Shown here: in pieces, positions 1 to 5,940 of the stretch
How the letters are laid out: each line of letters starts with the position of its first letter
Position numbering within the stretch: the stretch's first letter is position 1
NCBI GenBank assembly: GCA_050732575.1
Contig: JBOHRF010000297.1
Coordinates: 1 to 6,404 of the forward strand
Reading direction: 5' to 3'
Source of the DNA: JBBDWZ01 sp050732575
GTDB taxonomy: Bacteria > Gemmatimonadota > Gemmatimonadetes > Longimicrobiales > RSA9
DNA length: 6,404 nt
Position numbers and translations under genes: made by a program
The notes under the pieces: generated by a model
What the model was told of the DNA's origin: nothing
The model's input: only the letters and a program-made list of their open reading frames with translations
Database searches by the model: none

Positions 1-2084
1 TCGCCAGCGATCGACCCATCGTGCCCGCCAATGTGCCGAGTTACGCACCAGCGCCTGCGGCCAGTGTGCCCGCTGTGGCGGATGCCGGACGTGCTGGTGG
101 CGGCGGACGTGGTGGTGCTGCCGGCACGGCCGGCGGTGGTGGACGTGGTGAGGGTCGCGGTGGCGGCGGTGGCGGCGGTGGTGGTGGTGGCGGCGGCGGT
201 CGCGGGGGCGGCGCACCGAGCGGACCGGCGCAGGAGAGCATGCCGTCGTGCGAGTCGGGTTATACGTATCCCGAGCCGAACAATCATCGTTTCGTGTGGG
301 GCACGTGTTACGCGGCGCACGTAGCCACGTTCGATGAAGTGAGCGGATTGCGTCGTTCCGTGAGTCCCTGGATGCACACGCTCGATCACGATCCGGTCAA
401 CCTGAAGTATCGCTGTCAGTGGTCGCCGCCGCTGGCCATCGACTGGTTTGACAACTCTGTGTATTTCGGCTGTCAGGTCATCTTCCGCACGCGCGACCGC
501 GGTCAAACATGGGAGGAGATCAGCCCGGATTTGTCCACACGCGATCCCAGCCGCATCCGGTTTTCGGGTGGCGTGGTGGGCGACAATCTCGGCCAGTTCT
601 ACGGTGCGGTGGTTTCTGCCATTGCGCCATCACGCACGCAGCGCGGCGTGTTATGGGCGGGCACGAATGACGGCAAAGTGTGGATCTCGCGTGATGCCGG
701 GCGCAATTGGACGGATTTGACCGCGAACGTGAACATGCCGCCCTGGGGTCTGGTGCGCAGGATCGATACATCGCATCACGATCCGGCCACTGCGTACATG
801 GCCGTCGATTACCACCTGGTGGACAATCGCGATCCGTATTTCTTCAAGACCTCGGACTTCGGCCAGACCTGGACGCGCATCGATGCTACATTGCCCAAAG
901 GTCATCCGCTCGACTATGCGCTTTCCATTGCCGAGAACCCACATCGGCGCGGCATGTTGTTCGCCGGCACGGGTCACGCTTTCTTCTATTCGCGTGATGA
1001 TGGCCGCACCTGGACGCAATTCAAGGACAAGCTGCCCGCCGCGCCCGTCAACTGGATCGAAGTGCCGAAGAACGCGGCGGAAGTTGCCGTAGCCACGTAT
1101 GGCCGCGGCCTCTGGATTCTGCGCGACATCTGGATGCTGGAGCAGATGGACCAGGTGGATCAGCAGGCGGAACTGCAATTGTTCAAGCCACGGCCGGGCA
1201 TGCGCACGGCCAACGGTGGCAGCGCCACGTTCGTCTTCGCCCTCGCCTCCGCGCCCACAGCGCCGATCACCGTCGAAGTGCTGGGTGCGGACAACGCGGT
1301 CATCAATCGCAGCCAGGTGCAAGGGCGAGTGGGCATGAACCAGACATCCTGGAACCTGCTCTATCCACAGCCGGCGCAGCCCGTGCTGCGCTCCCTGCCG
1401 CTCGACAATCCGTACATCTGGGAAGCGGGCCGCTGGACCGCACGCGAGCGCCCGGTCACGCACTGGGGTTTGGGTGCACAGCGCTGGCAGCCACGCGCTG
1501 CACCGGGCAAGTACACCGTGCGCATGAGCTACAACAACCGGCAATACTCCCAGCCGTTCGAGGTACTGCGCGATGTAACGTTGCCCTCGAATGATGCCGA
1601 CCTGGTGGCCAGTTCGGAACTGCAGCGCAACGTGGTGACGGCCATCAATGAAGTGGTCGACAAGATCAATCGCATTGAGATCATGCGCATGCAGGTGGAA
1701 GACCTGCGCAAACAGCACGGCAGCAACCGCACAGTCGACCAGGCGCTGGCCGGTATCTACAAGAGAATGTTCGATACCGAGCTGCATTTCCTGTCGCGCA
1801 CCGAAATGCACAGCGACGACAAATGGTACGTCGAGAAGTACAAGCTCTACCTCAACCTGGTCTGGCTGTTAGCGGAAATTGGCGGCAGCGGCGGCGACGT
1901 GGCCGGCGGAGTTGGCTATCGGCCCACTAACGCCGCCATGGGCGTTTACCAGGACCGACTGCGCGATCTGGAAGCCGCTCGCACCGACTTCAATCGACTG
2001 ATGCAGGAAGTCGAAGCGTTCAATCGATCACATTCGGGGCGGCTGCCACCAATCTCAGATCGGGTGGTGACGACAACAAACTGA
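1..2084 (+). CDS. BNR/Asp-box beta-propeller exported protein (VPS10/sortilin-like), 5'-partial
   Basis: The frame is open from the left edge (first whole codon at 3) to a TGA at 2082-2084. A GTG at 21 is available, but family members are usually about 1000 residues with a signal peptide and further N-terminal repeats, so the true start is probably outside the window. Counting from that GTG, four Asp-boxes of the form S/T-x-D-x-G-x-T/N-W lie at residues 157-164, 223-230, 277-284 and 324-331, each a blade hairpin of a sialidase-like propeller. The propeller closes with ATYGRGLWILRD (358-369). Next comes a beta-rich domain (about 384-515) containing PGKYTV, then a helical tail (about 528-672) with the family motif GGDVAGGVGYRP. 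Such proteins are often labelled 'glycosyl hydrolase' or 'sialidase', but I see no catalytic sialidase residues; a binding or scaffold role in the envelope is inference. Residues 24-68 are an odd poly-Gly insert. Four cysteines (77, 96, 132, 151) lie just after it. Family call confident, function unknown. Confidence 0.88.
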   Translation, partial: ASDRPIVPANVPSYAPAPAASVPAVADAGRAGGGGRGGAAGTAGGGGRGEGRGGGGGGGGGGGGGGRGGGAPSGPAQESMPSCESGYTYPEPNNHRFVWGTCYAAHVATFDEVSGLRRSVSPWMHTLDHDPVNLKYRCQWSPPLAIDWFDNSVYFGCQVIFRTRDRGQTWEEISPDLSTRDPSRIRFSGGVVGDNLGQFYGAVVSAIAPSRTQRGVLWAGTNDGKVWISRDAGRNWTDLTANVNMPPWGLVRRIDTSHHDPATAYMAVDYHLVDNRDPYFFKTSDFGQTWTRIDATLPKGHPLDYALSIAENPHRRGMLFAGTGHAFFYSRDDGRTWTQFKDKLPAAPVNWIEVPKNAAEVAVATYGRGLWILRDIWMLEQMDQVDQQAELQLFKPRPGMRTANGGSATFVFALASAPTAPITVEVLGADNAVINRSQVQGRVGMNQTSWNLLYPQPAQPVLRSLPLDNPYIWEAGRWTARERPVTHWGLGAQRWQPRAAPGKYTVRMSYNNRQYSQPFEVLRDVTLPSNDADLVASSELQRNVVTAINEVVDKINRIEIMRMQVEDLRKQHGSNRTVDQALAGIYKRMFDTELHFLSRTEMHSDDKWYVEKYKLYLNLVWLLAEIGGSGGDVAGGVGYRPTNAAMGVYQDRLRDLEAARTDFNRLMQEVEAFNRSHSGRLPPISDRVVTTTN
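90..218 (+). repeat. Glycine-coding low-complexity GGN tract
   Basis: This stretch consists largely of GGT/GGC codons with some CGT/CGC codons and encodes Gly/Arg-Gly residues 24-66 of the propeller protein. The longest uninterrupted run is 14 glycines (residues 47-60, positions 159-200). It interrupts the propeller before the segment ending in KYRCQWSPP. Third-position variation (T and C mixed) means it is not a perfect trinucleotide microsatellite, but it is still prone to slippage. On the opposite strand it reads as poly-proline, which I regard as a shadow. Confidence 0.85.
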
Positions 2085-2236
2085 ACAGATTGAGGAAATA
2101 GGATTAGGGGGAGGATTTAGGGTGGTAGGGACCGATGCTGACCGTGCAACGCGTCAGATTGTTGGCGGAGTCGTTCGGTTGAGACAATCCCTTCTACCCT
2201 AATCCTCCCCTTGATCCTATTCCCTCGATCCGTTTT
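2083..2236. repeat. Long imperfect inverted repeat between convergent genes, possible bidirectional terminator
   Basis: The left arm (about 2084-2130) is purine-rich and contains GGATTAGGGGGAGGATTTAG. The right arm (about 2189-2235) is its near reverse complement and contains CCCTAATCCTCCCC. Aligned by eye over about 47 positions, the arms differ at about seven bases plus one gap, and most differences are transitions. The inner segment (2131-2188, 58 nt) can pair further: ACCGA 2131-2135 with TCGGT 2175-2179, and CTGAC 2138-2142 with GTCAG 2153-2157. The left arm starts at the stop codon of the propeller gene and the right arm ends about 8 nt before the stop of the opposing gene. A run of five T follows the right arm (2233-2237), so it could terminate rightward transcription. 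Each arm contains an internal imperfect repeat of GGATT(T)AGGG. There is no ORF, transposase or clear target-site duplication. It may be a REP- or MITE-like dispersed element; that is inference. Confidence 0.75.
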
Positions 2237-2243
2237 TCCTTCC

Positions 2244-2984
2244 TCAACCGGGAATCTTCCACTGCCCCTTGTGAACCTGATTCTTCACATTGCCGGTAAC
2301 GCTCTCAGCCATCCAGATGGCCGAATTCACGCGCCAGGCACTGAGCGATTTTGAGTCCGCTGACCACCGAATCGAACCGAACTGGTAGGCATATTCCGCA
2401 GTACCGTCACTGCTGAGTGCTGTGGCAGTGCCGCTGTTGCTGCCGACTGACCTCAGCGCAACGTTGTGATTCTGGATGAAGGCCTCCCATTTGCCATCCG
2501 GTGAAACGCGCGGCGCATCCGAACTTACGCTGAGCGAGGATTGGCCAGGCACGAACGGCCGCCGGCTGAGACACTCGTAGTCGGTAGGCGGAACGCGATT
2601 CCAGTCCCACTTGATCTGCAGATCGCAACGCCACAAAAAGCCGTTGTGAACGAACTCGATGGCCATGGCGCCCTCCTGGATATACGCATTGGAGCCATCG
2701 TATTTGACCACGAACTGCAGGGCTGGATCGGCGAACGGAAGTGTGAGCGGCGTGAACTCGAGACCCGTGCGAATGGTCATCTCGATGGCCAGGCGCTGGT
2801 GATCGAAGAGCGGTTCCTTGACGCCGTGCAGCGTGTTGACGTTCAGCCACAGATGGCCGCCCGGCACACTCTTGCGGTACCAGAAGTGATCCGGCTTGGC
2901 CCAGACAGGCGGAGTGGTCTGCGCTGCTGCGCCCATAGGTAGCAGCAACACCACAAGGCAGAGCCATCGACGGTAGGTAACCAT
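2244..2984 (-). CDS. Exported, truncated S9/DPP-IV-type peptidase: N-terminal propeller segment only
   Basis: The protein has 246 residues. The ATG at 2982-2984 is chosen because it is followed at once by a signal peptide (MVTYRRWLCLVVLLLPMGAAAQ, cleavage near residue 20-22). The upstream TTG at 3044 would add 20 unconvincing residues. The mature part carries landmarks of the N-terminal region of S9 dipeptidyl-peptidase-IV-type proteins (DPPIV_N propeller): FWYRKSVPGG (34-43), FDHQRLA (60-66), LPF (82-84), LWRCDL (117-122), SPDGKWEAFIQNHNVALRS (161-179) and WSADSKSLSAWRV (207-219). It ends at IWMAES...KIPG, where full-length relatives continue (PGD...) through the rest of the propeller into an alpha/beta-hydrolase domain of about 250 residues with Ser-Asp-His. 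All of that is missing, so it cannot be a peptidase by the known mechanism. The remaining sequence is free of stops and frameshifts, so truncation may be recent or the product may be kept. The start has only a weak Shine-Dalgarno (GGGA). Confidence 0.75.
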   Translation of the reverse strand: MVTYRRWLCLVVLLLPMGAAAQTTPPVWAKPDHFWYRKSVPGGHLWLNVNTLHGVKEPLFDHQRLAIEMTIRTGLEFTPLTLPFADPALQFVVKYDGSNAYIQEGAMAIEFVHNGFLWRCDLQIKWDWNRVPPTDYECLSRRPFVPGQSSLSVSSDAPRVSPDGKWEAFIQNHNVALRSVGSNSGTATALSSDGTAEYAYQFGSIRWSADSKSLSAWRVNSAIWMAESVTGNVKNQVHKGQWKIPG

Positions 2985-2985
2985 T

Positions 2986-2996
2986 CGGGATTCCCG
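2986..2996. promoter_or_regulatory. Short palindrome over the leader of the truncated S9 gene
   Basis: CGGGA-T-TCCCG is a 5-bp inverted repeat ending one base before the ATG at 2984 on the minus strand. It covers the place where the ribosome binding site should be, and the only Shine-Dalgarno-like bases (GGGA) lie within it. It could be an operator or a small translation-blocking hairpin, but an 11-bp palindrome can easily arise by chance. Confidence 0.25.
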
Positions 2997-3015
2997 CAAA
3001 ACTGGTGTAAGGTCA

Positions 3016-3044
3016 ATTCTGCACGACCACGGCTCACGCCGCAA
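3016..3044 (-). promoter_or_regulatory. Candidate sigma70-type promoter for the truncated S9 gene
   Basis: Read on the minus strand, TTGCGG (3039-3044) and CAGAAT (3016-3021) are separated by 17 nt. They match the -35 and -10 consensus at 3/6 and 4/6 bases. Transcription would start near 3009, giving a leader of about 25 nt. This is the best pair I could find in the divergent region 2985-3123. For the rightward gene only a lone -10-like TATGGT (3095-3100) is visible, without a partner -35. Confidence 0.25.
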
Positions 3045-3114
3045 CGCACCCCTGCTGGCGCGACTGTGTCGATGTCCGGTCTTCGAACGTCATTTATGGT
3101 GAACCTGCGCCCAT

Positions 3115-3120
3115 GAGAAG
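3115..3120 (+). promoter_or_regulatory. Ribosome binding site for the 223-residue exported protein
   Basis: GAGAAG lies three bases before the ATG at 3124 and supports that start; an in-frame TGA at 3100 rules out a longer one with ATG/GTG in this window. The spacing is short. An ATG at 3113 in another frame overlaps this site and would give only a nine-residue peptide. Confidence 0.45.
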
Positions 3121-3123
3121 AAT

Positions 3124-3795
3124 ATGTGGTTACCCACACTGATGGCCGCCCTTGCACCCGGCCTGGCCATGCCCGCGGTCTGCAGTAAGTTCGCACCTGA
3201 GCCGACCGGCTTTCACGGCCGAGGCTTCGAGTACGTGGCAGAAGTATTCCCGCCGCGCTCACGGCAGAACACGAGCGACAAACCGGTCGCCTATCTCTAC
3301 CGTATTGCATATCCCGGCAGCACCTGGCGAGTCGATGCCCAGCTCATATGGAAGACTGCGCTGGCTAACGCGCAAATGCCGGAAGCGGCACTGGTCTCCA
3401 TGAATGGGGAGTTCATCACTCTCGACGATTATTATCAGAATGGTCCGGCGCTCGCGCTGTACGACCGGACCGGTCGACACATCCGTAGCTACCAGGTGGA
3501 GCAACTGCTTGGTGCCACGCATCTGGCCGGTATCGAGCGCTCCGACTGCGGCTGGCTGTGGCGCACGGACGCACGTTATTACATCCTGTCCACGCCTCAG
3601 CCACGGCTGTACATCGTGCTTCGCTCGAATGTCGTGTTGGAGTTATCGCTGCGAACGGATCGCCTTCAGCCCGGCACGCTGGCCCGCTTTCCCGAGCTGC
3701 GGGCCATCATGGCGGGTCAGGCACCCAGTGAAGAAACGGACGTGTGGCGGCTCAATCTGAGGTTCTCATCGATCACGGACATCATGCGTCGTTGA
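3124..3795 (+). CDS. Exported protein of unknown function, 223 residues
   Basis: The N-terminus (MWLPTLMAALAPGLAMPAV) is hydrophobic and resembles a signal peptide, but it lacks the usual positive charge; cleavage could fall near residue 18-20. Cys20 is not in a good lipobox. I recognise a general pattern from uncharacterised bacterial proteins: LVSMNGEFITLDDYYQNG (90-107), then ALALYDRTGRHIRSYQVEQLL (109-129), a GWLWRTDARYYI segment (143-154) and LYIVLRSNVVLELSLRTDRLQ (162-182). These are alternating beta strands, with a 'value changes, describe it, log its direction' look like propeller or sandwich proteins that carry a G-x-x-I/V...D...G core. No catalytic motif is evident. The N-terminal half includes WRVDAQLIWKTAL (68-80). 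Its 3' end converges on the barrel gene with a gap of six bases and no hairpin between them, so the two transcripts probably overlap. Possible functions include a periplasmic or envelope-associated role; that is inference from the signal peptide only. Confidence 0.7.
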   Translation: MWLPTLMAALAPGLAMPAVCSKFAPEPTGFHGRGFEYVAEVFPPRSRQNTSDKPVAYLYRIAYPGSTWRVDAQLIWKTALANAQMPEAALVSMNGEFITLDDYYQNGPALALYDRTGRHIRSYQVEQLLGATHLAGIERSDCGWLWRTDARYYILSTPQPRLYIVLRSNVVLELSLRTDRLQPGTLARFPELRAIMAGQAPSEETDVWRLNLRFSSITDIMRR

Positions 3796-3801
3796 CCTGA
3801 T

Positions 3802-4437
3802 TCACCACAGCACGGCAAACGATACCAGCGGCTCCCACCGGTCGAATCTGTGCACGTTTGTCTGACCTTGCTGATAGAGCACGGGCGCGGCGTGCACGCC
3901 ATACTCGAAACGAACGCCCACCCGCAGAAAGTCGGGGCGCACGTCGATGGATGCGCCGTACCACGGCTGCCATTGGCGCCCATTCCCCGAACTCGAGATG
4001 CTTCTCGACTGCAGCATGCCCGCCGCTGCGGAGGGCTCGAGTTGGAACTGCCCCCAGCGAAAGTTGCGCCCGAGTCGCGCGCCGAGACGCGGCGCGGGCA
4101 CGAACATCACGCCCGACTCTTCCGTGACGTACTCACCACGAAAGAGCGCCAGCGTCTCCGCCTCCGTGCAGAGCAGCGGTGCAGCCAGCAGCAGGTCCGC
4201 GCTCACGGCGGCCAGCCAACGGCCTGTGCTGCGCAACTCGACACCACCGCCAACGCCGGTTCCCATCCGACAATTCAGGTGATCGCCGGTTCCGTACACA
4301 ACCGCATTGAAGTGAATTCCGAGCCGATCGCGGACCGGGTCGGTGCGCGCGGCCGTGTCCTGAGCGTGCGCCGGAGCGACGCTCAGGATCAGCACGAACA
4401 ATCCAGCGCACAACTGCGCGTGTGGGAGGCGTTTCAT
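3802..4437 (-). CDS. Putative small outer-membrane beta-barrel protein
   Basis: The protein has 211 residues from the ATG at 4435-4437. That start is chosen over the ORF extension to 4617 because a GGAG ribosome binding site lies seven bases upstream (4445-4448) and a textbook signal peptide follows: MKRLPHAQLC, a hydrophobic core, then APAHA|QD with cleavage near residue 25. The mature protein is rich in alternating hydrophobic/polar strands ending in aromatic residues: LGIHFNAVVYG (39-49), GGGVELRSTGRWLAAVSADLLLA (63-85), APRLGARLGRNFRWGQFQLEPSAAAG (115-140), WYGASIDVRPDFLRVGVRFEYGV (159-181) and WEPLVSFAVLW (201-211). The last strand ends in an aromatic residue, as BAM-recognised barrels do, though with Trp rather than the usual Phe. 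Two cysteines (56 and 90) could form a loop disulfide. Length and strand pattern suit an 8-stranded barrel. The sequence was not recognised as a named family, and function is unknown. Confidence 0.7.
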   Translation of the reverse strand: MKRLPHAQLCAGLFVLILSVAPAHAQDTAARTDPVRDRLGIHFNAVVYGTGDHLNCRMGTGVGGGVELRSTGRWLAAVSADLLLAAPLLCTEAETLALFRGEYVTEESGVMFVPAPRLGARLGRNFRWGQFQLEPSAAAGMLQSRSISSSGNGRQWQPWYGASIDVRPDFLRVGVRFEYGVHAAPVLYQQGQTNVHRFDRWEPLVSFAVLW

Positions 4438-4547
4438 AGGGATACTCCAGGACCGACGAGCAAACGTTGAGACCGGGCCGGCTGCCCAACAGGGGCTGAT
4501 ACTCAACGCCCGACCCGGGGTCACCTGACACAGGGCCACGCTTCGCT

Positions 4548-4578
4548 TGCCAAACTGGCACAATTGGGTGTCACAATT
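4548..4578. promoter_or_regulatory. Palindrome and direct repeats upstream of the barrel gene
   Basis: The region holds TGCCA-AAC-TGGCA (4548-4560) followed by two copies of CACAATT (4559-4565 and 4572-4578) with a 13-bp period. It lies 111-141 bases upstream of the barrel ATG. On the minus strand TTGCCA/TTGGCA-like bases here could serve as a -35 element (TTGGCA at 4549-4554 read leftward has no good -10 partner). Such clustered short repeats look like a transcription-factor site, but no known consensus fits well. Confidence 0.25.
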
Positions 4579-4648
4579 TGACCACCTCTCAGCGCGCACG
4601 GGTGTTCGCCAGCGCACCTATTCGCTCGCGCGTTTCAGCGTGCATGGG

Positions 4649-4671
4649 CCGCAGCCCACGCGCGGCTGCGG
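4649..4671. terminator. GC-rich hairpin downstream of the TPR/membrane gene
   Basis: CCGCAGCC (4649-4656) and GGCTGCGG (4664-4671) form a perfect 8-bp stem with a 7-nt loop. It lies 35 bases beyond the stop of the leftward TPR/membrane gene. No T-run follows in either direction, so it is a poor intrinsic terminator and may only pause polymerase or protect the 3' end. The rest of 4438-4705 contains no ORF that I can support. Confidence 0.35.
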
Positions 4672-4705
4672 GCAGGATGTGCTATCAGCTTGTGAGCTAT
4701 GACCG

Positions 4706-5940
4706 TCAGTGCTCCGACATGAAGCGACTCATCCATGTGCTCGCCACCACCAGCAGAATGGTGATGGTGAGCATCGTGACGGCCGGGCCAGCTGGCACAA
4801 TGCTGGTAGCCAGCGAGAGCACGGCCGCGGCTGCGGCCATCTTCATCAAGAGCTTGCGCCGCCGCGTACCTGGATCCGACTGGTGTGCGGCGGCCACGGT
4901 AAACGAGGTGAAACCAATGGCAAAGGCTGCCAGGTAGGCGGTTTCCCAGCCGGTCGTGACCCCAGCGATTGCGAACAGGATGGCCGCAGCCAGACATGCG
5001 CCCACCAACATGCCGTTCTGCTTGTCGTCCTGATTCAAGTACTGGCGCGCATCGGCGCGCGCCATGAGCAACAAGCTGAGCAGTGGGTCTACCAGCCAGG
5101 ACACGACAACGAAGGCGGCATACGCGATCAACAGCGGAACCACGAGTGGTTCAGCTCGGGATTCTCGCGCGCCGCACGGCGCAGCATGTTGTAGCCAATG
5201 ACGCCGCCGATCAGCAGCATGTTCTGTGTTCGTCTGGGCAGCCGGCTCAACCGAACGCACAACAAGAGCAACATGCGGTAAACCGGATTGCGCGCCTTGA
5301 GTGCGGTAACCAGCCCGGCGCGCGCCCATTCGAGTCCCGGCGCCAGCGTGAGAGCCTGCCGAAACTCGGTCTCGGCCGCGCGCGCATCACCGGTCTGCAA
5401 TTGCGTCCAGGCTCGGCCTGCACGGGCAAACGCATTGAGCGGAAAGCGACCGGCCAGTGCGTCCCAGCGCTCCGCGGATAACGGAGCTTCCATGGGCATT
5501 TCACTGGCCAGCGCGAGCAGAACCGATGCGCCTTCCTGATCCGGATGTTCGCTCACAATGCGTTGCGCGATTTGTTGGACGCGCGGCCAATGGCCAGCCC
5601 GGGCTCGTGCGCGCGCCTCGAGCAGGGCAGCTTCGACGTAGTCCGGATCCAGATGTTGGGCCGCCTGTGCGGCCGCGATAGCGTGCTGCACTTCGCCCTG
5701 CGCCAGCGCCACCTCGCCCAGGGCGAAATGAGCGAATGAATTGTCGGGATCAACATCACGAGCGCGGCGCGCCGCTGCGGCCGCCTCGTCGCGCCGGTCC
5801 AGGTCGACCAGCAACAGCGCGCGCAGCGCCAGCAGCCCGGACTCATCGGGCGACAACTCCAGCGCATCATCAATCAGCTGGAGTGCTTCCTCAACCTGAC
5901 CATCCTCGAGCAGTTCCCACAAATATTGTGCGTCGAACAT
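4706..5940 (-). pseudogene. TPR protein with C-terminal multi-pass membrane domain, split by a -1 frameshift
   Basis: Two overlapping ORFs are halves of one gene. The first (5128-5940, 270 residues) has TPR-type helices: LWELLEDGQVEEALQLIDDALELSP (7-31), ALRALLLVDLDRRDEAAAAARRARDVDPDN (about 38-67), FALGEVALAQGEVQHAIAAAQAAQHLDPD (72-100) and AWTQLQTGDARAAETEFRQALTLAPG (177-202). It then reaches RNPVYRMLLLLCVRL and ARENPELN before ending out of frame. The second frame continues at once from 5149 as PLVVPLLIAYAAFVVVSWLV and has about five membrane segments (rejoined residues about 267-292, 311-330, 333-352, 365-384, 387-404), ending MSRFMSEH at 4706. Restoring one base gives 411 residues. The start at 5940 is preferred because its ATG overlaps the upstream TGA (TGATG) and has no Shine-Dalgarno of its own. 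An ATG at 5970 (ten more residues) is possible. Role: cytoplasmic TPR protein-interaction platform anchored to the inner membrane; partner unknown. As written, the gene yields only the TPR half. Confidence 0.78.
5147..5151 (-). other. Frameshift site: one base missing in the TPR/membrane gene
   Basis: On the minus strand the reading GAG CTG AAC CAC TCG runs to a TGA 5 codons later, while dropping back one base after AAC reads CCA CTC GTG GTT and opens a hydrophobic frame of 147 residues. A single extra C in the CC run (GG at 5148-5149 on the plus strand) would join the two frames as PELN-PLVV. The short G/C run makes a sequencing or assembly deletion plausible. Confidence 0.72.

Noticed and set aside
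41..241. Poly-proline ORF on the minus strand
   Set aside because: It is simply the reverse complement of the glycine codons of the BNR gene.
651..1811. 386-codon ORF on the minus strand opposite the BNR gene
   Set aside because: It lies antisense to clear Asp-box coding sequence, has His/Arg/Val-rich composition typical of a GC-rich shadow frame, and no recognisable domain.
2101..2130. G-quadruplex in the left arm of the inverted repeat
   Set aside because: Only three runs of three or more G are present (GGGGG, GGG, GGG), so only a weak two-tetrad structure would be possible; the long stem explains the G-richness better.
2083..2236. CRISPR repeat or attachment site
   Set aside because: There is one inverted pair only, with no direct repeat-spacer series, integrase or tRNA nearby.
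2541..2942. 133-codon plus-strand ORF
   Set aside because: It is antisense to the S9-like gene, which has a signal peptide and family motifs; this frame has neither.
3850..4470. 206-codon plus-strand ORF
   Set aside because: It is antisense to the barrel gene, which has a good ribosome site and signal peptide.
4709..5194. 161-codon plus-strand ORF
   Set aside because: It is a His/Gln/Arg/Gly-rich shadow opposite the hydrophobic membrane half of the TPR gene.
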